From Rodentibacter abscessus (GTDB lineage: Bacteria > Pseudomonadota > Gammaproteobacteria > Enterobacterales > Pasteurellaceae), in contig NZ_AP038785.1 in assembly GCF_047160095.1 (NCBI RefSeq), positions 2,232,001-2,296,000 on the forward strand: DNA of 64,000 nucleotides, written 5' to 3'. The translations under genes were made by a program, and so were the position numbers. How positions within the stretch are numbered: the stretch's first letter is position 1; the number at the start of each line of letters is the position of its first letter. The notes under the pieces were generated by a model. The model did no database searches. It had not been told where the DNA came from and worked only from the letters and a program-made list of their open reading frames with translations. This document shows, piece by piece, positions 35,476 to 43,554 of this stretch.

Positions 35476-36069
35476 ATGGACACGCCAATTGGACCAACCG
35501 ATTTGCGGCATTGCCAACTGACTTATTTACATCAATTAATTAAAGGGATGACGGTTTATCAACAAGGCGAGGTTGCTCAAGAGTTTTATTTTGTCAAAGA
35601 AGGGTTAGTCGGTTTATATCATACTTTAGATAATGGTAAAGAAAGCTTAGTTCGCTTATATCGTCAAGGGGATTATTTTGGTTTTCGTACCTTGTTTGGA
35701 TTAGGTGACAGCCGTTATCACTGTAGCGCAAAGATCTTAATTGAAGCGGAAGTTATTCAAATCAAACCGGAAAACATTGAGCTATTTTTCTTACATAATT
35801 TACAACTAAGCAAAGTCTTACTCCAAACGCTTGCTAATGAATTACGGGATGCAGAGCAACGATTAGCGAAAAGTGCCTATTTACGTACTTTAGATCGCGT
35901 CATTGATAGTATGTGTTTTTTAACAAAGAATTTTCCTTATTATAACTGGACTTATCGAGAAATTGCTGAATATGCAGGTTGTGAAACGGAAACCGCCATT
36001 CGTATTGCAAAAGAATTAAGGCAAAATGGCTTATTTACTGAATTATTACCTCATCACAAAGGGAAATAA
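35476..36069 (+). CDS. Crp/Fnr-family transcriptional regulator
   Basis: A 197-residue regulator with an N-terminal cyclic-nucleotide-binding-type beta-barrel (GMTVYQQGEVAQEFYFVKEG, then GDYFGFRTLFG) and a C-terminal winged helix-turn-helix (YREIAEYAGCETETAIRIAKEL). It lacks the cysteine cluster of FNR (only one Cys in the N-terminal part), so it is not an iron-sulfur oxygen sensor of that type. I chose ATG 35476, with AGGAAGGA just upstream, over a TTG 15 codons earlier. It lies between the sulfatase and the maturase and probably controls this locus; the effector is unknown. Confidence 0.85.
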   Translation: MDTPIGPTDLRHCQLTYLHQLIKGMTVYQQGEVAQEFYFVKEGLVGLYHTLDNGKESLVRLYRQGDYFGFRTLFGLGDSRYHCSAKILIEAEVIQIKPENIELFFLHNLQLSKVLLQTLANELRDAEQRLAKSAYLRTLDRVIDSMCFLTKNFPYYNWTYREIAEYAGCETETAIRIAKELRQNGLFTELLPHHKGK

Positions 36070-36081
36070 AAGGAGTGTAGT

Positions 36082-37209
36082 ATGGCACTTTTCTCACCTA
36101 AAACGAATTTCCATTTGATGGCAAAACCAAGTAGCTTTCATTGTAATATTCAATGCGAATATTGTTTTTACTTAGAAAAAGAGCAAACTTTCGGTTCAAA
36201 AGTTCCCTTCATGTCAGAGCAAACGTTACGTAATTATGTGAAAAATTACATCGAATCACATGAAGGGCAACGCGTGGAATTTGCTTGGCAAGGGGGGGAA
36301 CCGACCTTATTAGGTTTAGATTTCTTCAAAAGTGCGGTCAGTTTTCAACAAGAATTTGCGAATGGTAAAACTATTACTAATGCCTTTCAAACTAATGGTA
36401 TTTCCCTTAATCGCCAATGGGCGGCTTTTTTCAAACAACACCAATTTTTGATCGGTTTATCTATTGATGGAATAAGTGCCGTACATAATCGTTATCGTAT
36501 TACGAGTAACGGACAACCGACATTTGCTCGTGTAGTGAAAGCCTTAGACTTATTAAAAGAATATCAAGTTGATTTTAATACCTTGACGGTCATTAATGAT
36601 CAAAATTGGCACAAAGGAAAAGAAACTTATCTTGCTTTAAAAGCGTTAGGCTCTACCTTCATGCAGTTTATTCCTATTGTGGAACTGCATGCAGGTTGCG
36701 TACAAAAATTCTCTGTTCCCTCGAAAGGTTACGGGCATTTTTTGGTAGATGTGTTTAATGAATGGAAAAAGCAAGATGTTGGACGTATTTTCGTTTTGGA
36801 GTTTGATAACCTGCTAGGACAATGGTTAGGTTATCCTTCTAGTAGCTGTATTCATCAGCCAACCTGTGGTAAATCGCTGGTTGTAGAAGCGAATGGTGAT
36901 GTGTATTCTTGTGATCATTTTGTTTATCCCGAATATAAAATAGGTAATCTTAATCAAGCCTCTCTTGCAGAACTTGCTCAATCGCCTAAACAATCTCATT
37001 TTGGTTTTACGAAACAGGGTCAATTAACTCAGCTTTGCCAACAATGTGAATTCAAATCTCTTTGTCATGGCGGTTGCCCTAAACATAGGATTTTACCAAT
37101 AGCCGGAGAATATTTTAAACATAATTATTTGTGTGCTTCTTATAGATATTTTTTTTATAAAACAGCAGGAGATATGCAACAGATGTGTAAAAAAATTTGC
37201 TTTACTTAA
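36082..37209 (+). CDS. Anaerobic sulfatase-maturating enzyme (radical SAM)
   Basis: A 375-residue radical SAM/SPASM protein. Cys21, Cys25 and Cys28 (C-x3-C-x2-C in CNIQCEYCFY) bind the SAM-cleaving cluster; the motif FAWQGGEPTLLG follows. The C-terminal SPASM region is rich in cysteines (near CGKSLVVEANGDVYSCDHF and CQQCEFKSLCHGGCPKH). These enzymes oxidise an active-site Cys or Ser of sulfatases to formylglycine without oxygen; the sulfatase at 33891 has the matching CGPAR site. AAGGAG precedes ATG 36082. An uptake signal is embedded near 36330. Confidence 0.92.
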   Translation: MALFSPKTNFHLMAKPSSFHCNIQCEYCFYLEKEQTFGSKVPFMSEQTLRNYVKNYIESHEGQRVEFAWQGGEPTLLGLDFFKSAVSFQQEFANGKTITNAFQTNGISLNRQWAAFFKQHQFLIGLSIDGISAVHNRYRITSNGQPTFARVVKALDLLKEYQVDFNTLTVINDQNWHKGKETYLALKALGSTFMQFIPIVELHAGCVQKFSVPSKGYGHFLVDVFNEWKKQDVGRIFVLEFDNLLGQWLGYPSSSCIHQPTCGKSLVVEANGDVYSCDHFVYPEYKIGNLNQASLAELAQSPKQSHFGFTKQGQLTQLCQQCEFKSLCHGGCPKHRILPIAGEYFKHNYLCASYRYFFYKTAGDMQQMCKKICFT

Positions 37210-37976
37210 GTTTACTAAATGATTCCTCAATCTGAATTATTTTTTTCTATATTTTGTTTATAGCATCTGTTTCTATTACTCCTTTATGTTTGTAAGGGAG
37301 ATAATCCTTCTTGTTAACTTTATCAGAGTATTTGTTAAATAATCTTGATGTTTAAATGCCTATAATGTAAATGTGATAAAAATTATTTTTATGATTGTTA
37401 TTTAAGGTGTTAACTTAAAATTTTTAATTCTTTTCTATCTAAAAGATTTAGTTTTTCCCTTAATTTTATCATTGCTATTACAACTATATGAAAGAGGCAC
37501 GTTTGGAGTATTTTAGTTGGTGTGTTGAATATATCTTTGAGTAATTCCCGCAGACCATCACAAGAAATTAATTGAATTTTATAGTATTTTATTCATAAGT
37601 TGTTGAGAGTAAGATGATAGATAGTATTAATTTCGTCCCGTATTAACAATTTGTAGAGCATGAATACCTATTAAAACTGATACACTAAATTTTTATCACA
37701 TAATATTTTATAGCTAATTCTTTGTAGGTTTGTTTCCTTTATGAATAATCAAACCATATAGCGGTTGGATTTAATTTTTACTACAGGTATTGTATTTATA
37801 TTGTTGAATATTATTTTTGATGCCATGTTTCTTTATATGATGGGTTAAGAGAGAAGAGTGTTCTTCATATGGTTTAAAGTCTTTTACTATAAGACCTTAA
37901 ACCACCATTTTGTCTATTATTCCTAATTTGAGAATAAGTGGAAAATCAACCGCACTTTTATTTCTAGAGGGATTAA
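37210..37976. other. AT-rich gap of 767 bases with gene debris
   Basis: No intact gene is seen. The region is very AT-rich. On the minus strand it holds a 60-codon open stretch (next entry), and a near-perfect hairpin (GGTTTAAAGTCTT at 37871 with AAGACCTTAAACC at 37891, one mismatch) that may end the amidotransferase transcript. A single uptake signal lies near 37949. Confidence 0.55.
37410..37592 (-). pseudogene. Possible gene remnant with no start codon
   Basis: A 60-codon open frame on the minus strand ends at a TAA at 37410. Its last part (DGLRELLKDIFNTPTKILQ, then KLREKLNLLDRKELKIL) looks like a genuine amphipathic protein end, with a hydrophobic patch between. There is no ATG at the expected position and a stop lies directly upstream. 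I do not recognise the family. It may be the degraded 3' part of a lost gene or chance. Confidence 0.25.
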
Positions 37977-38804
37977 TTAAGCGGCTTTATGTAAACCAAG
38001 TGTGCCGTCATCTTCTATTTCTTTCGCAATACCAATGACTTCTGCGATTTTATCTCCTTCTTTAAAGAATACAAAGCCGCCGTTTTCCATTTTTGTCCAA
38101 GCCTCATCTTTGGTGAGTGGGAAAGTTGTCACAATCGTTACTTTATCGCCTTCTTTAGCATAATCATTAAAGTCGATGACACCGTCATCATCAATGCGAT
38201 GTGCTTTGCCAAAAGGTGCTTTACGTGTGAGGTAGTGCAAATTGGTAGAGCAATGGGCAATCATCCATTCGCCATTGGAAAGAATAAAATTAAACGTACC
38301 GTATGTGGAAAGTTTTTTTGTTATTTCTTGAATCGCCTCAAAAATCTGCATTTCCGTCGGTTTTTTACGGAAGCGATTTTTTAAGTATTCAGCCATATAA
38401 CAGAATGCAGCTTCAGAGTCTGTCGAACCGATAGGCTGGCAGAAATTTTCCGACATATCCGGTAAATTTTTTAGATTTCCATTGTGTGCAAACACCCAGT
38501 TTTCTCCCCAGATTTCACGAATAAAAGGGTGGGTGTTTTCAATATTAACTTCGCCTTGTGTTGCTTTACGAATATGAGCGATAACGTTCAGTGATTTTAT
38601 GTTGTATTGTTTTACACAATCTGCGATGGGAGAAAGCGAAGCGGCACGATTATCGCGAAAAATACGCACGCCACGACCTTCAAAAAAAGCGATACCAAAG
38701 CCATCGGAATGACAATCCGTTAAGCCTGCACGGCGACGAAAACCTTCAAAGGAGAACACAATATCTGTCGGAGTATTACAGTTCATACCGAGTAATTGAC
38801 ACAT
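37977..38804 (-). CDS. Class II glutamine amidotransferase (YafJ-like)
   Basis: A 275-residue protein of the YafJ-type class II (Ntn) glutamine amidotransferase family. The catalytic nucleophile is Cys2 after Met removal (MCQLLGMNCNTP). Further markers are DCHSDGFGIAFFEG, AHIRKAT, NTHPF and FAHNGNL. It has no synthase domain, so the acceptor of the released ammonia is unknown; some relatives act on gamma-glutamyl compounds. It stands alone, with no obvious operon partner. Confidence 0.88.
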   Translation of the reverse strand: MCQLLGMNCNTPTDIVFSFEGFRRRAGLTDCHSDGFGIAFFEGRGVRIFRDNRAASLSPIADCVKQYNIKSLNVIAHIRKATQGEVNIENTHPFIREIWGENWVFAHNGNLKNLPDMSENFCQPIGSTDSEAAFCYMAEYLKNRFRKKPTEMQIFEAIQEITKKLSTYGTFNFILSNGEWMIAHCSTNLHYLTRKAPFGKAHRIDDDGVIDFNDYAKEGDKVTIVTTFPLTKDEAWTKMENGGFVFFKEGDKIAEVIGIAKEIEDDGTLGLHKAA

Positions 38805-38933
38805 AAAATCCTTCTAAATACTCATTAATTAATAACCATACAATAAGTGTAGATTTAACAACATTATAGGGTGGATTTCAAGAGATGTATGATGCGATTT
38901 TTAGATAAAAGTCTTGTAAAAAATAGCATTAAG

Positions 38934-39311
38934 TTATTTATATAACTTGTGATACATTTTTCTTAATTCAGGCATTGAATTCAGTTTTTCCTTCGCTTCA
39001 TTCAATTTATTTTGTTTGGCGAGGTTATCGGCTTCTTTTGCAATATTAATAACTTTTTGTAACCCTTGTTGATAACCGGGAAATTGTGATGTATCTCCTT
39101 CCCATTTTGGCGGGAGTGTTTCTTTGGATTTCTCGGCGGCATTAATAAACATTTCTATGTTGTTCCGAAAATCTTCTGTGGTTGTTGATTTATTGGCAAA
39201 AACCAGACGTTGCGCCATCACCATCATTTCATCGCGGAGATTTACTTCAGCGTAAGAAATAGGGGAATAGGCAGCAAAAATAAGTGAACAGAGTAAAAGT
39301 AACTTTTTCAT
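38934..39311 (-). CDS. Cytochrome b562-family periplasmic protein
   Basis: A 125-residue protein with a Sec signal peptide (cleavage after SPISYA). The mature part of about 105 residues is an all-helical bundle matching cytochrome b562: a methionine pair near mature residue 8 (LRDEMMVMAQRL) and a histidine in a C-terminal KMYHKLYK, equal in place to Met7 and His102 of the E. coli protein, the two haem ligands. It is thus a likely b-type haem electron carrier, though some family members bind no haem. No operon partner is seen; the tRNA-Asn terminator lies just upstream of it. Confidence 0.75.
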   Translation of the reverse strand: MKKLLLLCSLIFAAYSPISYAEVNLRDEMMVMAQRLVFANKSTTTEDFRNNIEMFINAAEKSKETLPPKWEGDTSQFPGYQQGLQKVINIAKEADNLAKQNKLNEAKEKLNSMPELRKMYHKLYK

Positions 39312-39353
39312 CTTTCTTCCTAATATAAAATTGTCATTAAAAGAGTAGATAGC

Positions 39354-39385
39354 AAAAAGCCGCTAAATTCCTTTAGCGGCTTTTT
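39354..39385 (-). terminator. Terminator of the tRNA-Asn transcript
   Basis: AAAAAGCCGCTAAA and TTTAGCGGCTTTTT form a perfect 14-bp stem with a 4-base loop. It lies directly after the tRNA on the minus strand, with a T-run inside the stem end. Confidence 0.85.
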
Positions 39386-39391
39386 AGAATT

Positions 39392-39467
39392 TGGCTCCTC
39401 CTGCGGGACTCGAACCTGCGACATATGGATTAACAGTCCACCGTTCTACCGACTGAACTAAGGAGGA
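39392..39467 (-). tRNA. tRNA-Asn (GTT), first copy
   Basis: The 76-base minus-strand sequence folds as a tRNA with acceptor TCCTCCT/AGGAGGA, encoded CCA, D-arm AGTTCAGTCGGTAGAACG, and anticodon loop CTGTTAA, anticodon GTT. The T-stem GCAGG/CCCGC has an A-C mismatch at the third pair (positions 51-63), unlike the second copy at 46433. Otherwise the two copies differ at only one more base, in the T-loop (TTCGAGT here, TTCAAGT there). Confidence 0.95.
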
Positions 39468-39533
39468 ATTATTAAAGTATGGGATTAACCCTCTACCGAT
39501 ACAAGTTGTGAACGATACCGGCAACGGGCGTGT

Positions 39534-39561
39534 ATTCTACATTTTTTGCTTCACTTGTAAA
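39534..39561 (-). promoter_or_regulatory. Promoter of tRNA-Asn
   Basis: On the minus strand TTTACA (39556-39561), a 16-base spacer and TAGAAT (39534-39539) are followed by the GC-rich discriminator ACACGCCCG, the type linked to stringent control by ppGpp. The rest of 39562-39801, up to dld, shows only an AT-rich leader. Confidence 0.65.
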
Positions 39562-39801
39562 GTCTTTATTTGAATTTGGATGCGAATCTAACGTATTTTT
39601 CAATTATTCACCACGACTTCTTAAGTGCAGCCGCTTTTTCAGACAATATTTTCACCACAAGTTTTCAGCGTATTTACGTTGCTGATTAAATCAACGAATA
39701 ATGTAAGATTCTGTGAGTCTTCTCACATTTTAAAGAAATATTAAATAATTGTTAAATTTGATGTGATTTAATAAATAAAATTCTTGGTATGGAGTTAAGA
39801 T

Positions 39802-41499
39802 ATGACTAATCAAACATTAATTAATCGTTTAACTAATATTGTCGGTAGACAGTATATTATTACCGATCCGAGTAAAACCGAGCATTACCGAAGTGGATAT
39901 CGTTTTGGCACAGGTAAAGCTTTGGCGGTGGTTCGTCCCGGCACATTGTGGGAACAATGGCAGGTATTGCAGGCTTGCGTGGATGCTGATGTAATTGTCA
40001 TTTCGCAAGCGGCGAATACGGGCTTAACGGGCGGTTCAACCCCAAACGGCAATGATTATGATCGTGAAGTTGTAATTATCAACACAATGCGAATGGATCA
40101 AATTCAGTTGATTAACAACGCTGAGCAAGTAGTGTGTTTCCCGGGCTCTACACTTAATCAATTGGAATTATTGCTTAAGCCTCATAAAAGAGAGCCGCAT
40201 TCTGTGATTGGCTCGTCCTGTATCGGTGCATCCGTAATTGGCGGAATTTGTAATAATTCCGGCGGAGCGTTAGTGCAACGTGGTCCTGCTTATACGGAAA
40301 TGGCATTGTTTGCTCAAATTAACGCAGAAGGTAAATTGGAATTAGTCAATCATTTGGGCATCAATTTGGGTGATACGCCGGAAGAGATTTTAACCAATTT
40401 GCAGGGGCATCATTACCAATGCAAAGATATTCGGCAAGATACTAATAAAAAAGCTCACGATCACCAATATTGCCGACATGTTCGCCAAATTGATGAAGCC
40501 AGCCCTGCTCGTTTTAATGCGGATCCGATGCGTCATTATGAAACCTCCGGCTGTGCGGGTAAGCTTGCTGTGTTTGCGGTTCGCTTAGATACCTTTCCTT
40601 TAGAGAGTGAAACCGCAGTGTTCTACATTGGCACTAATCAAACTCAAGTTTTGACCGAACTTCGTCGTACTATACTTGGTCGGTTTGAAAATTTACCTAT
40701 TTCCGGTGAATATATTCATCGTGATGCTTTTGATGTTGCCGCTGAATATGGTAAAGACACCTTTTGGGTTATTAAAAAAGCAGGAACACACCGTTTACCG
40801 AAATTGTTCTCTCTCAAAGCTAAAACCGATCGCTTTGCTAAAAAATTCGGTTTTTTGCCTTCGCATTTAAGTGATAAATTACTACAGTTTATCTCCAAAT
40901 TCTTACCGCAACATTTGCCCGCCTCTTTACGCCAATATCGTGATCAATATGAACACCATCTTATCTTGAAAATGGGCGGTAAGGGTGTGCAAGAAGCTAG
41001 AGCTTATCTTCAAAATTACTTTGGCGATTCAATCAAGGGGGGATATTTTGAGTGCAACGCGGAAGAAACCCAAGCCGCGATGTTGCACCGGTTTGCTGTC
41101 GCTTCTGCAGCGATTCGTTATCGTGCTATTCACGACAAGGAAGTGGAAGATATCGTCGCTTTAGATATCGCTCTTCGCCGTAACGATCAAGATTGGTATG
41201 AAAAGTTGCCTGAAGATATGGATAACAAAATTATTCATAAACTTTATTACGGACATTTTATGTGTCATGTTTTTCATCAGGATTATATCATCAAGAAAGG
41301 CAACGATTGTGAGCAGCTTGAACACGAAATGTTGGTATTACTGGATCGGAGGGGGGCTCAATATCCGGCAGAACATAATGTCGGGCATTTATACCAAGCT
41401 AATGTGGATTTACGCAAGTTTTACCAAAAACTCGATCCTACTAACAGCTTTAACGTAGGGATCGGTAAAACCTCTAAGAAAAAATATTGGGCGGAGTAG
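39802..41499 (+). CDS. dld: Quinone-dependent D-lactate dehydrogenase Dld
   Basis: A 565-residue peripheral membrane flavoenzyme that oxidises D-lactate to pyruvate and passes electrons to quinone. The FAD-binding PCMH domain is clear (ALAVVRPGTLWEQWQVLQAC, ANTGLTGGSTPNG, GASVIGGICNNSGGAL), and a membrane-binding region is followed by a C-terminal cap domain with AEHNVGHLYQA and DPTNSFNVGIGKT. It lies between the first tRNA-Asn and the trehalose genes, alone on the plus strand. Confidence 0.95.
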   Translation: MTNQTLINRLTNIVGRQYIITDPSKTEHYRSGYRFGTGKALAVVRPGTLWEQWQVLQACVDADVIVISQAANTGLTGGSTPNGNDYDREVVIINTMRMDQIQLINNAEQVVCFPGSTLNQLELLLKPHKREPHSVIGSSCIGASVIGGICNNSGGALVQRGPAYTEMALFAQINAEGKLELVNHLGINLGDTPEEILTNLQGHHYQCKDIRQDTNKKAHDHQYCRHVRQIDEASPARFNADPMRHYETSGCAGKLAVFAVRLDTFPLESETAVFYIGTNQTQVLTELRRTILGRFENLPISGEYIHRDAFDVAAEYGKDTFWVIKKAGTHRLPKLFSLKAKTDRFAKKFGFLPSHLSDKLLQFISKFLPQHLPASLRQYRDQYEHHLILKMGGKGVQEARAYLQNYFGDSIKGGYFECNAEETQAAMLHRFAVASAAIRYRAIHDKEVEDIVALDIALRRNDQDWYEKLPEDMDNKIIHKLYYGHFMCHVFHQDYIIKKGNDCEQLEHEMLVLLDRRGAQYPAEHNVGHLYQANVDLRKFYQKLDPTNSFNVGIGKTSKKKYWAE

Positions 41500-41558
41500 T
41501 TTATAAGAAATGAATTCTTTAGATAAACCGATTTAGGTTATAAAACTTGCTAAAATTG

Positions 41559-41597
41559 AACCGCACTTTGCGATCTACAAAGTGCGGTTATTTTTTT
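41559..41597 (+). terminator. Inverted uptake-signal pair acting as dld terminator
   Basis: AACCGCACTTTG and CAAAGTGCGGTT form a perfect 12-bp stem with a 7-base loop, followed by a long T-run. Both arms are complete uptake signals, a known terminator form in Pasteurellaceae. Confidence 0.92.
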
Positions 41598-41661
41598 ACT
41601 TGTTTTATGTATTATCTATTGTTTGGTCGGAATAGACGATTTCTCCACACCAAGCATACGC

Positions 41662-43314
41662 CTACAATGCATTTTGATAAAAATAAACCGCTTGATAAGG
41701 TTTCAAAATGATTCCTGTTGTTGTCTGTTCTAAATCGCCGTAGTTATTCATTAATACTTCGCCCTGTGGTTGAAATTCGATTTGTTGTGGCTCATTGCTT
41801 AAATTTGCCAAAACAGTGAATTTTTCGACCGCACTTTTCCCCTCTTGTTGGCGTTGATAAATCCAAACATTAGGATCATTCGGTAATAAATCTCGATAAT
41901 CGCCTCGGGTTAAAATCGGTAGATTTTTACGTAATTTAATTAAGGATTGATAGGTATAGAAAACGGAATCTGGATCATTCATTGCCTGTTCTGCATTAAT
42001 CTGCGGATAATTTTTCGCTACATCAATCCAAGGTTTTCCTCGGCTGAAACCTGCATTTTCACTGCTGTCCCATTGCATTGGGGTACGGCTGTTATCTCGT
42101 GATTTTTGTGCCAAAATTTTTAATATTAACGGCTCATCAAGCTCTTTTTCTTTTAATTCGGCATAAGCATTGAGACTTTCTACATCTCGATATTCGTCAA
42201 TATGAGCAAAATTTGGGTTTGTCATTCCAATTTCTTCGCCTTGATAAATATAAGGCGTGCCTTGCATTCCGTGTAGTAACATTGCTAGCATTTTTGCCGA
42301 AATCGTACGCAGTTCGCCTTGTTCCGCTCCAAAACGAGAAACAATGCGTGGCTGGTCGTGATTGCACCAAAATAAGGCATTCCACGCTTTGTTGTGCATA
42401 CCTTGCTGCCAATAATTAAAAATTGACTTGAGCTCTACATAATCAGGGCGGGCATAAGTCCATTTTTCCCCATTAGGATAATCCACTTTAAGATGATGGA
42501 AATTAAAGGTCATTGATAATTCTGTTCCGGCTAAATTTGCGTATTGCTGACAATGCTCTAACTTTGTGGATGACATTTCGCCAACAGTCATTAAGCCAAA
42601 AGGTTTTAATGCCTGTTGATTAAGCTCTTGTAAATATTGATGAATTTTGGGAGCGTCAGTATAAAAACGACGGCCATCACCTTCAAAATCATCACTAAAA
42701 TGCTCAGGTTTAGAAATCAAATTCACCACATCTAAACGTAGCCCATCAACGCCTTTTTCCGCCCAAAAATGGCAAATATCATATAATTCCGCCCGTAATT
42801 TTGGATTTTTCCAGTTTAGATCCGCCTGCTCAGGGGCGAACAAATGTAGATAATATTTTTGTGCTTTATCCGACCATTTCCAAGCCGAACCACCAAATTT
42901 TGATTTCCAATTGGTTGGTTGTTCTCGCCAAATATAGAAATCGTGAAATTCACTATTCGGATCTTCGCCTTGTTGAAACCATTGATGAAAGGTTGAGCTA
43001 TGATTAAACACCATATCCATTACAATGCGGATATTACGACAGTGAGCTTCGGCAATGAGTTGCTCAAAATCCGCCATTGTGCCATAGCTCGGATCAATTT
43101 CACGATAATTGGCAATATCATAGCCGTTATCAATTTGTGGAGAAACATACATTGGCGTGATCCAAATGCCATCAACACCTAAGGTTTGTAAATAATCCAA
43201 GCGTTTAATAATGCCTTGAATATCCCCTGTGCCACTACCTGTCGTGTCTTGAAAGGACTTCGGATAGATTTGATAAATTACACCGTTTTGCCACCAATTA
43301 TTGACGTCTTTCAT
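41662..43314 (-). CDS. treC: Trehalose-6-phosphate hydrolase TreC
   Basis: A 550-residue GH13 alpha-glucosidase that splits trehalose 6-phosphate to glucose and glucose 6-phosphate in the cytoplasm. GH13 regions are present: VMDMVFNHSS, GLRLDVVNLIS (nucleophile Asp), VGEMSS (acid Glu) and NHDQPR (third acid). Length and the partner treB separate it from oligo-1,6-glucosidases. AAGGA precedes the ATG. It lies 240 bases after treB, a wide gap with a hairpin and an uptake signal, so it may be partly uncoupled from treB. Confidence 0.92.
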   Translation of the reverse strand: MKDVNNWWQNGVIYQIYPKSFQDTTGSGTGDIQGIIKRLDYLQTLGVDGIWITPMYVSPQIDNGYDIANYREIDPSYGTMADFEQLIAEAHCRNIRIVMDMVFNHSSTFHQWFQQGEDPNSEFHDFYIWREQPTNWKSKFGGSAWKWSDKAQKYYLHLFAPEQADLNWKNPKLRAELYDICHFWAEKGVDGLRLDVVNLISKPEHFSDDFEGDGRRFYTDAPKIHQYLQELNQQALKPFGLMTVGEMSSTKLEHCQQYANLAGTELSMTFNFHHLKVDYPNGEKWTYARPDYVELKSIFNYWQQGMHNKAWNALFWCNHDQPRIVSRFGAEQGELRTISAKMLAMLLHGMQGTPYIYQGEEIGMTNPNFAHIDEYRDVESLNAYAELKEKELDEPLILKILAQKSRDNSRTPMQWDSSENAGFSRGKPWIDVAKNYPQINAEQAMNDPDSVFYTYQSLIKLRKNLPILTRGDYRDLLPNDPNVWIYQRQQEGKSAVEKFTVLANLSNEPQQIEFQPQGEVLMNNYGDLEQTTTGIILKPYQAVYFYQNAL

Positions 43315-43490
43315 ATTTATTCCTTACTAAAGTGCGGTTGATTTTTGTGGAATTATGTTGTTGCACAAATATTAGGAGAAAACTATAACGCACCAATGTT
43401 ATTAATAATGATGTGTGGTGCCTTAGCTATTCGCCCCTACTTCGATTCGTACAACGATCACATAACACGCTATTTTCGAGTTGAATTTAA

Positions 43491-43533
43491 AAACGCCTAT
43501 TTGATTTGTCGCATTAGTTTCAAATAAGCGTTT
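43491..43533 (-). terminator. Hairpin after treB, possible attenuator before treC
   Basis: AAACGCCTATTTGA and TCAAATAAGCGTTT form a 14-bp stem with one mismatch and a 15-base loop. On the minus strand the stem ends in GCGTTTTTAAA. It lies 22 bases after the treB stop. Confidence 0.55.
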
Positions 43534-43554
43534 GTTTTAGGTTATTTTTAGCAA

